DNA from: Parelaphostrongylus tenuis
Taxonomy: Eukaryota; Nematoda; Chromadorea; Rhabditida; Metastrongylidae
Length of the DNA stretch: 64,000 nucleotides
Reading direction: 5' to 3'
Assembly (NCBI GenBank): GCA_019055375.1
Contig: JAHQIW010005955.1
Span: 1 to 64,000 of the forward strand
Shown: piece by piece, positions 35,090 through 45,213 of the stretch
Numbering within the stretch: position 1 is the first letter of the stretch
How the letters are laid out: every line of letters starts with the position of its first letter
Notes under the pieces: model-generated
What the model saw: only the letters and a program-made list of their open reading frames with translations
The model's database searches: none
Told to the model about the DNA's origin: nothing
Made by a program: the position numbers and the translations under genes

Positions 35090-35640
35090 TAAGTTTCACA
35101 CAACCTGATAGTTCTCGGCTCTAAAGAAGGTAAAATTTGCGAGAGACGTTAGCTGCTCAATTTTTTTCAATAATAACTTCGTGCCTTATCAAGAAAACCT
35201 GTAGGAAAGGGTAGATCTAAGTTCAACTCTTACAGAGCTACGGAAATTATTCTCAACATCTGCGTTGTTGCACAGTGTTTACTTGTGCACATTTTTAAGA
35301 ATTGCTAGATAATTAATAGCCTATCGGAAATAGATCTAACGATCGATGAGTAGGCCTTCTCACTGCGCTATAGCCGCAAAGGACTTTTCACAAATTCAGA
35401 TTTTACTCCAACTAGCTACCTTCGAGTAGTTACTATTACATTCTACGGTGCGCTACTATATAGCCAGGTGAACATCTGATTACGGTCATCTCGCTTAATA
35501 AATGATGGCAGAGGTACTTCTAGAGATCATCTGCAATCTCATTCTGAAGATCTCTGCCTATAGTTACAGGCTTTGCTTCGCTAACCGTTTCGCGAATGTG
35601 ATCCGTTTGTGGCCTGCTTGGCTCAAAGCTTCGCGCAGAT
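35090..35640 (+). repeat. dispersed repeat with hammerhead-like motif (family E), copy 2
   Basis: Counterpart of 4690-5350, with the motif followed by AAAACCTGTAGGAAAGG and CTTCTCACTGCGCTATAGCCGCAA. It ends abruptly at about 35640, where the third copy of the ASP 5' flank begins, marking a rearrangement breakpoint. Confidence 0.5.
35117..35154 (+). ncRNA. hammerhead-like motif, degraded
   Basis: GGCT, CTAAAGA, a weak hairpin, GAGAGACGTT, AGCT. The core has CUAAAGA for CUGANGA and GAGA for GAAA. Likely inactive; retained as a landmark of family E. Confidence 0.4.
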
Positions 35641-35642
35641 TC

Positions 35643-35920
35643 TAACATTTTTGGAGGGTTATTGTGTCCAAAGGCTGAAAATCGCTCCTTCCAAACGTTT
35701 GCGACGGTTTCAAATATTCAGGCTCGATATTATGGATTGAGTCAAATATTCGAGTAAGCCCAGTGAATTTTGCGTGTCTGTTGTATTTCATTGGGACACT
35801 AAAAATTTGTTTTGAGCATGGGGCGAAACAGATAATAAAATTCTTGTCACATTCGTAAGAATCAATCAAAAGAACATGACTGACTTCGGAATGGCACCTC
35901 TTTTAACCATCATCTATGGC
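35643..35920 (-). repeat. third copy of the ASP gene 5' flank, without the gene
   Basis: Matches 14060-14340 and 30775-31050 from the start-codon region outward, but the ATG word is altered (GAGGCAT to GAGGGTTAT) and the signal exon and all later exons are missing. Sequence on the gene side is replaced by family E. It begins segmental duplication copy C. Confidence 0.65.
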
Positions 35921-36024
35921 ATTTTATGTATCAAAAATTAGAAATTACACAAAGAACAAGAATATGAAGAATACTTTTTCATGTTCTTGAGTTTTCTTAA
36001 TCATGATATAGCCAATAACATGGA

Positions 36025-36305
36025 TGAAAAACTCTCGGCGTTGATCATTCCTGAGGGATGCTCCATGCAGTCGTCTTCATCTGGCATTTTTTTCAAGTGA
36101 TTGAATGTAAATATGGCTTTTCCAATCACTTGCAGGGGCCTAAAGATTTATCAAGTCAGTGGCTCTGGCATCCTAGACAAGTCAACCATCAGTTCGCCGA
36201 CCCCAGCGTGATGGACGGCTTGTTGAATCTTGAGTGTGCGATCGAACCATCTACCTTCGACTTCCCGACTCTGAAAAGGCGAAATCGCCAAAACGTAAGC
36301 CATTG
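36025..36305 (+). repeat. SINE-like repeat family F, copy 4
   Basis: CTCTCGGCGTTGATCATTCC through GTGTGCGATCGAACCATCTACC, ending in the hammerhead-like motif at 36267. It sits in duplication copy C at the position corresponding to copy 1. Confidence 0.6.
36267..36301 (+). ncRNA. hammerhead-like motif at the end of family F, stem II intact
   Basis: GACT, CTGAAAA, GGCG-AAAT-CGCC (four-pair stem II), AAAACGTA, AGCC. The core is CUGAAAA (consensus CUGANGA) and AAAA replaces GAAA, so activity is doubtful. The intact stem II helps define the ancestral form. Confidence 0.45.
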
Positions 36306-37640
36306 CAGCAGTCTGTATTGTGCTGTCTATATCGTACTGAGTGAAACGTCTGTTAACATCATCGTGTACATTGTATAGAAAGATTACGGAATGATTTGTT
36401 CAACGATTAGGTTGATTTATAGTCTGCCTTAGAAAGACCAAAGCAACTACACAGTGAATCGCCTGTCAAAAATGGTGCTACACACTGTATGCGATGGTAG
36501 CGACAACTCTCATAATTTTTCGGTCATAGGTGTGCAGTGATACTCCGTCTCTGTAGCAATCAAGTTTTCTCAGAATCAAAATTTCACTACAAGATCATAA
36601 TTGAATCCTCTGTGAACTCGAAACAATCGGCTACATAGCCCGAAAGTAAAATGAAGGCATTTTTGTCTATTAACACTAGGCTTTGAGAGGGTTCTTCATA
36701 AATTTAGTCGAGCACTGAGATATCCATTTCTCAGGCTGTCGAATAACCGCAAAAACATAAAGTAAGTACGAAAAAATTTCTCAATAACATTTGTTTCATT
36801 TTCTTAACCATGAGTCTTTTCGTTAAAGCAACGTGATTCTTAGGACACGGAAGCTTTGTCTTCAATAAAAAAATCCCTTATAAAGGTGACCATGATGGCA
36901 TTGCGCTATATCATTGTGATAATGTCTCTGAAACTGCAATTTTCTACACAAATAGCCTTATTTCATTGTGGCACCAACCAACAAAAGTTAGCCTAGAGGG
37001 GCGACGCCTCGATTACAGTAGGTGACGCCGCGCAGCCTGGTACAAAATGCACCAAGCGATACCCAAATGGTTACTTGTACCTCGATTAATGCTGCATAAT
37101 GATTGCAGATATAAAGTGTTTCTTATGAAGCGGTGAAAAGTCAAAAAGAAGATTTTAGAACATATATCATTGAATATATTGATTTTTAATTGGAGCAAAA
37201 ACTCACGGTGGTGAGGTTTTTTGCAACATTAATAAATAATTATTCTTGTGTTCTATATATTTCATAACCGTAATATTCTTTAACCAGCCTAATTATGAAA
37301 AAACGTGCAGGGTAAACATATGTAAAGTCAAACAGGGTCGCTTTGGACTGAGTTGTTGGTGGAGCTTGTAAATAATTTTACGCTGTAGATCAACAAAACA
37401 AGCATATGACGAGTTTGTGTACCCACTAAAACACGATAACTTCAGTTGTTCACTAAGTAGTTTGTGAAAGCCGTGGAAAACCTCCATTTTGGTTGAGAAA
37501 CTACCGATACAATTTTTTTTCCCTTCTCACCTACAAAACGATAGGCAAAATGTTATTTCCTGCGATCTTATGACCATAAGTCAACTTTTTTCTTGCTGTT
37601 CAATAATACGCATTGATTTAGAATGATGTACAAAACTTTC

Positions 37641-37712
37641 GCGTCAGCCGGGACTATAACCCGCACCTCATTCTTCCGGGAATGCGTGCTCTATCCGTTT
37701 CACTACTGACGC
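37641..37712 (-). tRNA. tRNA-like unit, left arm of foldback copy 2 (probably not functional)
   Basis: Minus strand: acceptor GCGTCAG/CTGACGC, anticodon stem CATTC/GAATG with a six-base loop, T arm GCGGG-TTATAGT-CCCGG. Box B is close to consensus. Part of a dispersed element. Confidence 0.5.
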
Positions 37713-37862
37713 CCACTTTGCACATCGCTCTTTCTACGTTACACCGCATTTATCTGTCAGCCGCCAGCCGTCAACGGCTTGGACCGGGTAGTCGATCTCG
37801 ACATTGAATCCAGTTAGACTGATAAATGCGATGTAGCGTAGAAAGAGCGATGTACAAAATGG

Positions 37863-37935
37863 GCGTCAGTAGTGCAACGGATAGAGCACGCATTCCCGGA
37901 AAGAATGAGGTGCGGGTTATAGTCCCGCCTGACGC
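37863..37935 (+). tRNA. tRNA-like unit, right arm of foldback copy 2, complete 73-nt cloverleaf
   Basis: All four stems pair: acceptor GCGTCAG/CTGACGC, D stem GTGC/GCAC, anticodon stem CATTC/GAATG around a seven-base loop CCGGAAA, variable AGGT, and T arm GCGGG-TTATAGT-CCCGC. Position 33 is C instead of the near-universal U, and the nominal anticodon GGA is not one normally used by eukaryotic Ser tRNAs, so decoding is unlikely. No intron. Confidence 0.6.
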
Positions 37936-38674
37936 GAAAGTTTTGCACATCACTCTACATCAATGGGTATACAATTGTAACATCATAGCACCGCTAGAGC
38001 GGTTTAAAGTCTGATCTGAATCAAGGCATGGCGTAGTGCGCGAAGAATTTCAGTTGGTGATTTGAATGACGTAGAGACCTAACAAATCTACAAATGTCAT
38101 CAAATCGAATTGATGAATATTATTTTTAAAGGCGATTTCAATATGTGTTTCTAGTTATTTCAACTTGCTCCTCTTATCGTGGGAGTCGATTATCTTGTTG
38201 AAATAAATCCTACCTGTTTAGCATATTCAGTGAATCTACGATCGTCATATGCGAAAGAACTGTTATGTGTTTCAACATGATCTAGTAAATTTGTAACTGT
38301 CACGTTCAAAGTGAATTTCATGATTTTTGATATAGTTCAGTAAACACTGATAAGTTTTCCAAAATACTCTACTTGATACTGGGTAAACATACTGTTTGCA
38401 TTTATTCAAATTCTACAGTAACGGTTGCATTATAGTCTCCAAAAAAATGCTCGTCATCAACTTCGATTGGAGCGCAAGCGTAGTTATAGCCAATAAAAGA
38501 AATGTAAGCCGCATAATCATTGCCGAATCCATCTAACACGTCCCCTGCATATCACGTGCTCAATGGTGTGCTTTGCAAATTGGAGTAGACATTTTGAAGT
38601 CACACTCTAAACACGTTATTGATCCGTCTTCACAGGGTTCTTCTCGCTGTACGGATCTCAGACCATCTAGCATT

Positions 38675-38868
38675 CAATTCGTTTCCTCTTCTTCTTGAAC
38701 TTAGTAAATACTGGTTGAGCGAGTCTCCTTGCAGTCTCGAGGATAGCCTGGCTGTGGTGCCCCGTAGGGTGATGTTGACTGCCGGAGAGAGTTAGGGGGG
38801 GGGGAGATGGAGTCCTGCTCCACGTTCGCGGCGCACCGATCATCATAACCACTCTGCTACAGTGGCGC
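38675..38868 (-). mobile_element. tRNA-derived SINE (family S2), copy 2
   Basis: Minus strand: GTAGCAGAGTGGTTATGATG (A box region), then CTCTCCGGCAGTCAACATC, then CTCGAGACTGCAAGGAGACT, then CTCAACCAGTATTTAC and an A/G-rich tail. It is absent from the matching place in duplication copy A (about 17660-17800), consistent with insertion after that duplication. Confidence 0.7.
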
Positions 38869-39299
38869 TTACACTGTAAAGGTTAGATCACAAGTTTAAG
38901 TTCTGTAAACTATCTGATTTTATTTTCAACAGCACTATGTTGTGAAGTACAACTAAGTGAATGTTGAGACACGAGCAGAACTTGTGATGTGACGTTTTAG
39001 TGTCACGAAGTCAAAACCCTGCTGTACTTTCCGAGACAGCGAAGGCTCCACAGATGTATCACGGTCTCGCTCTTTCTTTCGCCGTGTTCAAATCGAGAGC
39101 AAAAGGGAAATGAGTAACAAACAGAGACTGATGGTGATCAAACTCTAGTGAGCCATTGCAATACACTGAAAATAGACTATTGAAGCTGTATGAGTGCTAA
39201 ATTGTTTCAGTGATCAGAAATAATAGGCCATCCAACATGTTTTGACACTATAGCAAAAAAGCCGAATTTATTGACCAGAAGTGATCAAAGTTTTTCAAC

Positions 39300-39900
39300 A
39301 ACACTATTCAAAGAATGCTCCATCCACTTGTATACATTTCCTGCCATCTCTCAGGCAGCAAATCAATGCCGCGCTCACGTGAATCGTAATTCTTGGGTTC
39401 TAGAATGTTGTCAAGTCTCGACGCTATTGAATGATGCTTGAGAACTTCTTCCTGTTCATGAAGTGCTTCACGATCGGAAGATGCGCTGGTCACACGTTAG
39501 ACGGCGACAAGTCAGAACCGTGCGGTGAATGATTCTGCAACTTCCAGCCTAGATCAGACAACCTTCTTTGTTGATTTGGGAACATGCACGCCAGCCTTGC
39601 CTTGTCTAGAAGCAGGATGAGATTTGGGCGACGTCGACGTGATAACGCTCGATTTTATTTGTCCAGGTTCTCACAGTAGCTCTTGGCGTTGATCGTCTCT
39701 TCGGCTGGTGGCAAGTTCCAGAACTTCACCTTTCGTCGACGGTGATGACCTCGGCTAGAAATAGAGCACCAAGATGGCGCATGAAGCAAATCTTTTAGCC
39801 ATTTTCTTGCATTTGCGCATTTATGCTTGAGTGAGCTCGTGTGAAATCCATTAACACTTTTAAGGTCAGAACTTATGAAAGGACCCGATATTTATAGAGA
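39300..39900 (-). pseudogene. mariner-family transposase relic 2
   Basis: Minus-strand blocks in order: FLAEVITVDER followed by a stop (catalytic Asp kept, about 39735-39775), ETINAKSYCENL, LILLLDKAR (about 39590-39625), HSPHGSDLSPS (third catalytic Asp) and, at the C-terminus, GIDLLPERWQEM (39308-39370). This is the usual order of a mariner DDE transposase, interrupted by frame changes and stops. It is the paralogue of the relic at 18.3-18.9 kb and extends further towards the C-terminus. Confidence 0.8.
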
Positions 39901-41535
39901 ATACTGAAATAGATGGATTTCAGCAGCTACTAATGTATTAAGAAGATAATATTTTATGGTACACAATTATGACGAGATCTAGATTTTTTTTCGAAACAGG
40001 AGAATAATTTTTGGAGGAATAACGAAAATCGCGCGCTTCCTGAATCACACTGCTTGCAGCGATTCCAACTACTGCCTCGAAAAGGCACCAAGTGGTGAAG
40101 AGTTTGCCGCGTTGAGTATTTCGATGATCATTTTGTAGCCGATGACATGACTGAGTTTTATCCTTGAACGTTTGAACAATCAAATACTGGCACGTGTGTA
40201 CGTAAATGCAAAGACTTTAAATTTAGTGGGGATGTAGTTCACGAGCCAAAGCGAATTTGACGCAAATTCTATTTCCATGCCTTGACTGTAAGACATAATG
40301 CCACACATAGCCATGACAAGGACGTACTAAACACATCACAGGAAAAAGGAAAAAACAAAATCACGCTTTTTAATCTCTGTCTCAGCTTCCTGTATCTCAC
40401 ACAATTTTATCCAACCTCTCACTGGCACCAGTGATCTAGTATTATCGTTGTGTTTGAGATTTTCTAGTTTTTTTCAATCATTCCTTACGACCTGTCAAAA
40501 ACTGTCTTCAATTACACCTGAACCAATTTAGACGCTAAATATTTTGGCTCGGCAGAATATAATGTACGCGAGTCGACTTTTTCACAATCTCGAGACATAA
40601 CTGAGGTGTCAGTAATGAGAGTAATTACTCATTTATTTATTTTTTGCTTCTTATTTACTTTCGCTTCTTTGCTCACGGCAGGATACAGCGTAAATGCAGG
40701 CAGAAGATTAGTGAGATACGAGAATAGTTTGGAATCCGTAGTGGTTTCGAACTGCCGATGACCTACCTATTCACATGTAGCGCATTGTACCATGAAGTCC
40801 CTCGATCTGCGTTTCTTTCAACCATATTTGAACCATATTGGATGCTATCAACCGCCAACGGAAGTAGTATATGGCGAACAAATCGCCAGTAAACCCGGCC
40901 AAGCCGAAGTTATGGTTTAACTCACAATTCGTAATTTTACTCATTTCTCAATCATCCTTTTCTTTTGATTTATCCTTCAGCTGCAAACAAACTGCATGCT
41001 TTGCCTTCATCTTAGTATCCTATTGGTTATATGAGAATGCACTGTTTTTGATTGGATACAATTGTGTGTGAATACAATCAAGCTGGTTACCATGGCTGTA
41101 TGTATAAGGTTGAACGGATGCAGTGGAGTACGTGTGTCTACAATTGGACAGAACTGAATATACCGTCATTTCAAATCTTGTATCAAATACAATGAAAGCC
41201 GCCTTTCTGTCGACTAACTCTTTTCATATTTCTCATATTCACCGCGAAGATTTGCGTAAACTGGATCAGTTTCTCCTATTGAATAACATTAGCAAGATAT
41301 GATAACCGTTGGCTTGTAGCCTAAGGCAACAACTGATCCTCAGGAGGGATCCTTAATTTCTTCACGACATCGTATAAACAAGAAAATGAAGAATGTATGG
41401 TATAATGTTCACCTCATCCTTAGATAATAGATTCACACAATTTGATATAGCAAATCGTTTATCTTTTCGTAAACCGATTGGCACTATGTAATTCATGCTG
41501 ATCAAAAAGCAAATCTTCGAGATTCACCGTTATAA
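39900..41535. other. unassigned sequence
   Basis: An 81-codon minus frame (39938-40183) and a 66-codon plus frame (40871-41071) have no recognisable domain. One tRNA-like segment is listed separately. No shared repeat was recognised. Confidence 0.35.
40720..40810 (-). repeat. tRNA-like remnant (possible SINE head)
   Basis: On the minus strand, ATGGTACAATGCGC resembles a polymerase III A box and GCAGTTCGAAACCAC resembles a B box, about 35 bases apart. A cloverleaf could not be completed, so this is more likely a SINE head or pseudo-tRNA than a gene. Confidence 0.35.
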
Positions 41536-41539
41536 TATT

Positions 41540-41900
41540 GATGGGCAATCTCCTTGACTTCATCCAGCAGTGCATCTATAGGCAGTGCGACGGTGCCAGT
41601 TTACGAAAATTATGATTGAAAAAGAATTAGTTATACATACCCACTGAAATAAGCTTGTGGTGGAGCGCTTTCATTGAAGACTACAATGCAAGACTACTCT
41701 CAATTATCTCTTCATCACTCCACTGACAGTCCCCGTGGAGCCCATTTACTAAAGGAATTGTAACAGTGGCATCTTTCGCATTTGAGGGATTTTTCGTTGA
41801 CAAATAACTTTTGGTAAGGCCTCCACCCTGCACCAGTTGGTACTAGCGCTATGATGAATGTGATGAAAATCTCAAATTCTTAAGTATAGGAAAAACACAC
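41540..41900 (-). other. possible coding relic, unrecognised
   Basis: Two open stretches on the minus strand lack start codons and read like real protein. One contains DATVTIPLVNGLHGDCQWSD (about 41720-41790). The other contains LPIDALLDEVKEIAHQYYN (about 41535-41595) and ends in a stop. They are in different frames or exons. I do not recognise the family; a mobile-element protein or an exon of an unknown gene are both possible. Confidence 0.3.
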
Positions 41901-42439
41901 AGTGGCCATTGAGGAGACGGAGACTGGTCAAGTGACTCAAGTGACAGTATTTTACTGTTCTCTTCCTTTCACTCAGCAGGATACCACTTCACTTCTCGCA
42001 TTAGTCACGTTCTAGAAGGGACAAGGATAGGTCGAAATTTCATAGAGATATGTCTGCGACAATCCAACAGTGATCTGTTGTCTTCTGCTCAGTCGCCCAT
42101 TGATCTCGCCTGCATCTGAATTTTTTATCCCTCTGAGAAAACAGAAAGTGGGAATTATTAAAGAGGCACATTTAGAGCAACACTACTCTCTGCCAGCATC
42201 AAATCTACTTTGGAAATAATTCGCAAGAACGACTTTCAATCCACTGTTGAGGTTTATTGTCTGCGCAAATTCATTATCAATGTTGGGGCTTATTAGAAAA
42301 GATTTGATAACAACCTAACCTAATATCAAGACAGTTCATTGTTTTAAGCTTTCCAATGGACAAAAAGTAAACTTTGGTTTAGGCTACCTCTTATCTTTCC
42401 TAATTCCATGATTTTCCCCACTTTGTTGCGTTCATACCG

Positions 42440-42565
42440 TTCTCAGATTTTCAGATGCCAGATGATTATCTTTCGAGCTATGCATGTGGCCTGTTATGAG
42501 CACTTCTAGAGCCCAATACACGTGTTGCCGCCTTGGCAGCCTCGTGTTTCTGTACTTCTGAAGAC
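42440..42565 (+). mobile_element. MITE-like family B fragment
   Basis: TCAGATTTTCAGATGCC, GAGCTATGCATGTGGCCTGTTA and GAGCCCAATACACGTGTT reproduce the central junction and one end of family B. The rest is missing. Confidence 0.55.
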
Positions 42566-42653
42566 AATAAAGTTATTGTGGACAGTTTTGTCCTCAACGC
42601 CAAATAGACCACGTTAAGCGATAAGTAGAGCCGGCTCTATGTGGGCTCTTATC

Positions 42654-43300
42654 TCATTCCATTCCTTTGCCTACTATGTCACTTCTACTATAGAGCTTTT
42701 TACTGTATCCATGTACCCAATCACTGACTTCGTGTTGCTCTGTTTGGACCCAAGAAGAGGCGGCAATATTTTGGATTGACAATTTTTTGATTACATTACT
42801 TTTCCAATACCACTTTCGTATCGCAAAAGATGGCTGTGATAGGCCAATTTCCATTCATCAGAAGGAGAAACTATAGCAGAATGGGATCCAACTTCACTTT
42901 TTCAGAGTAGTCGATTTTTGAGTTATTTCGAAAAGCTTTTTCTGATGTCGGTGTGAATCCTTTTCCTGAGATTTTCTGAGGATCCAAATTACTTGCTTGA
43001 GGAACTGATGCGATTTGACAGAAGTTTCAATTTCTTTGATAAGCGACCTGTTAACTTCGGTTGAGTCCTCTTTTATCTGCCAGTCATAGGACGAGAGAAT
43101 TTTTGTGAGAAAATTTTCGCGCTCACAATTTGCTCTGTGTTTCTTCGACAATGGCAGAATTTCTTTTCCAACTTGTGGCTAAATAGAGCACGAGGGGACC
43201 ATGAAGCGATCAAAAGGAGGTCTCTTATATACAGACGCCGGGTTCCTTCGTTATCAAATCCTTCTGTGGACGTACATGACTTCACATCGCAGTCCGTCAT
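42654..43300 (-). other. possible transposon coding relic, unrecognised
   Basis: Three overlapping minus-strand frames (75, 85 and 66 codons) give a consistent series: RDLLLIASWSPR and KKFCHCRRN, then a charged helical stretch with IKEIETSVKSHQFLKQVIW, then FAIRKWYWKSN. The steady amino-acid composition suggests a decayed protein. It could be the N-terminal part of a Penelope-type or other retroelement; there is no catalytic motif to decide. Confidence 0.3.
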
Positions 43301-43405
43301 TCAGAAGCACCTTTGTGCCACAATAATAAGAAAGATCACTAGAAGGGCCAAGTGGGGATTTGCATAGATTTAAAGAATTATCTCTGTCTATTCGAAATAT
43401 AAGGG

Positions 43406-43617
43406 ATGCCTAGGCCGAATGGTTGTGTTGCTCGCCGCGGCGCTCGTAGAACCGAGTTTCACACCCCGCCCCTCCCCCTTCGCCCCATCTCTTTCCGGCA
43501 GTCAACAACAACGTCTTATGGAGCTCCACAGCAAGGCTATCTTCGAGATTCAAGGAAACTTGCTCAACCAGTATTCTAAGCCGTTCAAAAAGAAGACGAA
43601 AAACGAAGTGAGTGCTA
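43406..43617 (+). mobile_element. tRNA-derived SINE (family S2), copy 3
   Basis: Best head: TAGGCCGAATGGTTGTG (A box) and GAGTTTCACACCCCGCC (B box-like), then CTTTCCGGCAGTCAACAAC, then CTTCGAGATTCAAGGAAAC, then CTCAACCAGTATTCTAAG and an A/G-rich tail. The head resembles Leu/Ser-type tRNA starts. A minus-strand 99-codon frame over it is a shadow. Confidence 0.7.
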
Positions 43618-43879
43618 GAAGTACTTGGAAAAAGACTGCGATGACGGATCGAATAAAATAAAAATAAATATATATTTGAAAAATAGCATACGCATTCTTT
43701 CCACTTCAACTATGAAATTTTCTTCCTCTGTACGTAAAATGTTGCCATTCATTGATTGCGCTAAATATTAGGTTGAAGAAAAGTTCTTTAACACTAGCCG
43801 TAAATTCAAAGTTTATACATAAATTCCATCAAAACAATTATGTATATTCTTCAAAATAAAAACCGCCATCATGCCGACG

Positions 43880-44300
43880 ATCTCCTGCTAACGATCTACA
43901 AGCTTACGGATCTGCTCGAAATACCAATCCTTAGACTTTGGATCACAAAACTCCTGGCATGCCTTTTCAACTTGATCAAATGTCTTGATTCGGCGCCAAC
44001 GCGGAAAATGTTCCATTGAGAGGACGAATATCCCGAGATCGAGCTGCGCAGCATGTGGAGTGTAGGCTGGGTGCGTTAAGACCTTGACTCGCTCCATTTA
44101 ATTGAACTTTTCCTTAATCTTCTTTCTATTAAGATATAGCACAGTCTTGCTGGAACAGTCGGGTACCTTTCTTCAACGCATCGCAAACTATAACTAGCGT
44201 TGTCGTAGGAGTTTCTTAGGGAAAAATTCCTGTGACATTCCCATAAATTTACAGTAACCGATACTGTGTGGAATAAACATGAAATTTGAAATTGCTGCAA
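43880..44300 (-). pseudogene. mariner-family transposase relic 3 (C-terminal half)
   Basis: Minus strand: VPARLCYIL near 44110-44160 with an out-of-frame QQDCA (the LQQDNARPH block), then VLTHPAYTPHAAQLDLGIF (the HPPYSPDLAPSDFHLF block, its Asp kept), then KSKDWYFEQIRKLVDR at the C-terminus. At least one frame change separates the halves. It shares an upstream block with relic 4 (TTTACAGTAACCGATACTGTG here, TTTATAGTAACCGACACTTTG there), so both belong to one mariner lineage distinct from relics 1-2. Confidence 0.75.
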
Positions 44301-45200
44301 GTGTTAACGAACTATTTCAATAATCTAGAAATTGTTATAGGGGGCAAAAATTCAAATCTGGATATATGAGGCTCATCTTGTTTACGTAACAATTAATTAT
44401 ACCTGGATATCAATAACGGATAGACTCCAGCTACCAAGCTTCCACTGCTGTTCACTTAATTGATTAAGGGAGTAACCAATTTACTCAAAGGAAGGCACCG
44501 ATCTTCAACTTTTTTACGCCCGACATCGTGGATATATCTAGTAAATGTTATTTTACACGATTCGTTCTCACGTCATTGTGCGTACTGCAGCACTTCCTAC
44601 CCATGACTCGTTCATTCTCATCCAAGATCATGAATGTCTCCGGAGTCTTTCGCTGCATAAGGGATTTCGTCTTGTCGATGAGTGTCTTGAATAGCCCAAT
44701 CGAGTGCCCAAAGTTTTCTGGGAAAGTCAACGTGAAGCGTTCTCAATTCTATTGTAAGGTGTGAACGTTCGCACACATGCACTTTATATCAATTTCTGGA
44801 CCACAAAGTAATGAGGGGCTTCACGAACAAAAGTAAGGTCGTTCCAGCAACATACCATCTTACCATTGTTATTATGCAAGTCATCACACTTCTTTAAGAA
44901 ATTACTTTTTATCGCTGATATCATCATACATTACATATACTATTTTACTGTTGTCAGTAGTCTCCTATCCTAATAAACCAGCAATGAACCATTTCAATTT
45001 TTGACGGATTGGTTACTGAAGAAATATGGTACATGATACGTAGCAACTACAACTATCTACATGTATCCGTTCATTACCTTATAGGCTCTACTGATACATC
45101 TCTCACATTGCAGCAATTGAATAATTATAAAAATTCCCGCTCCAGATTGACGGCAGTGTTGAGTAAGGCGAAAAGACATTTTTAGATTTATTGATAAGAA
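44300..45200. other. unassigned sequence upstream of the chemoreceptor
   Basis: A 60-codon minus frame at 44548-44730 continues behind mariner relic 3 but has no motif that I recognise. The last few hundred bases before 45214 would hold the promoter of the chemoreceptor gene; no defined element is visible. Confidence 0.35.
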
Positions 45201-45213
45201 AAGATTAGACGCA

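Larger units (their letters stand above)
37605..38010. mobile_element. foldback element with two inverted tRNA-like arms, copy 2
   Basis: A compact version: minus-strand tRNA-like unit at 37641-37712, a central part with CTGTCAGCCGCCAGCCGTCAACGGCTT and AACTGG-type palindromic pieces, a plus-strand tRNA-like unit at 37863-37935, and the outer arm CATCAATGGGTATACAATTGTAACATCATAGCACCGCTAGAGCGGT. The CACCGCTAGAGCGGT end matches the inverted ACCGCTTCTAGCGGTG end of copy 1, so these are terminal sequences. Confidence 0.7.
36440..39890. repeat. segmental duplication copy C
   Basis: Collinear with 15785-18920, interrupted by the tRNA-like foldback element (37605-38010) and SINE S2 (38675-38868), which copy A lacks at those positions. 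No host gene was recognised within it. Confidence 0.6.

Noticed and set aside
43410..43709. 99-codon minus-strand frame
   Set aside because: Lies over SINE S2 and its flank; no domain.
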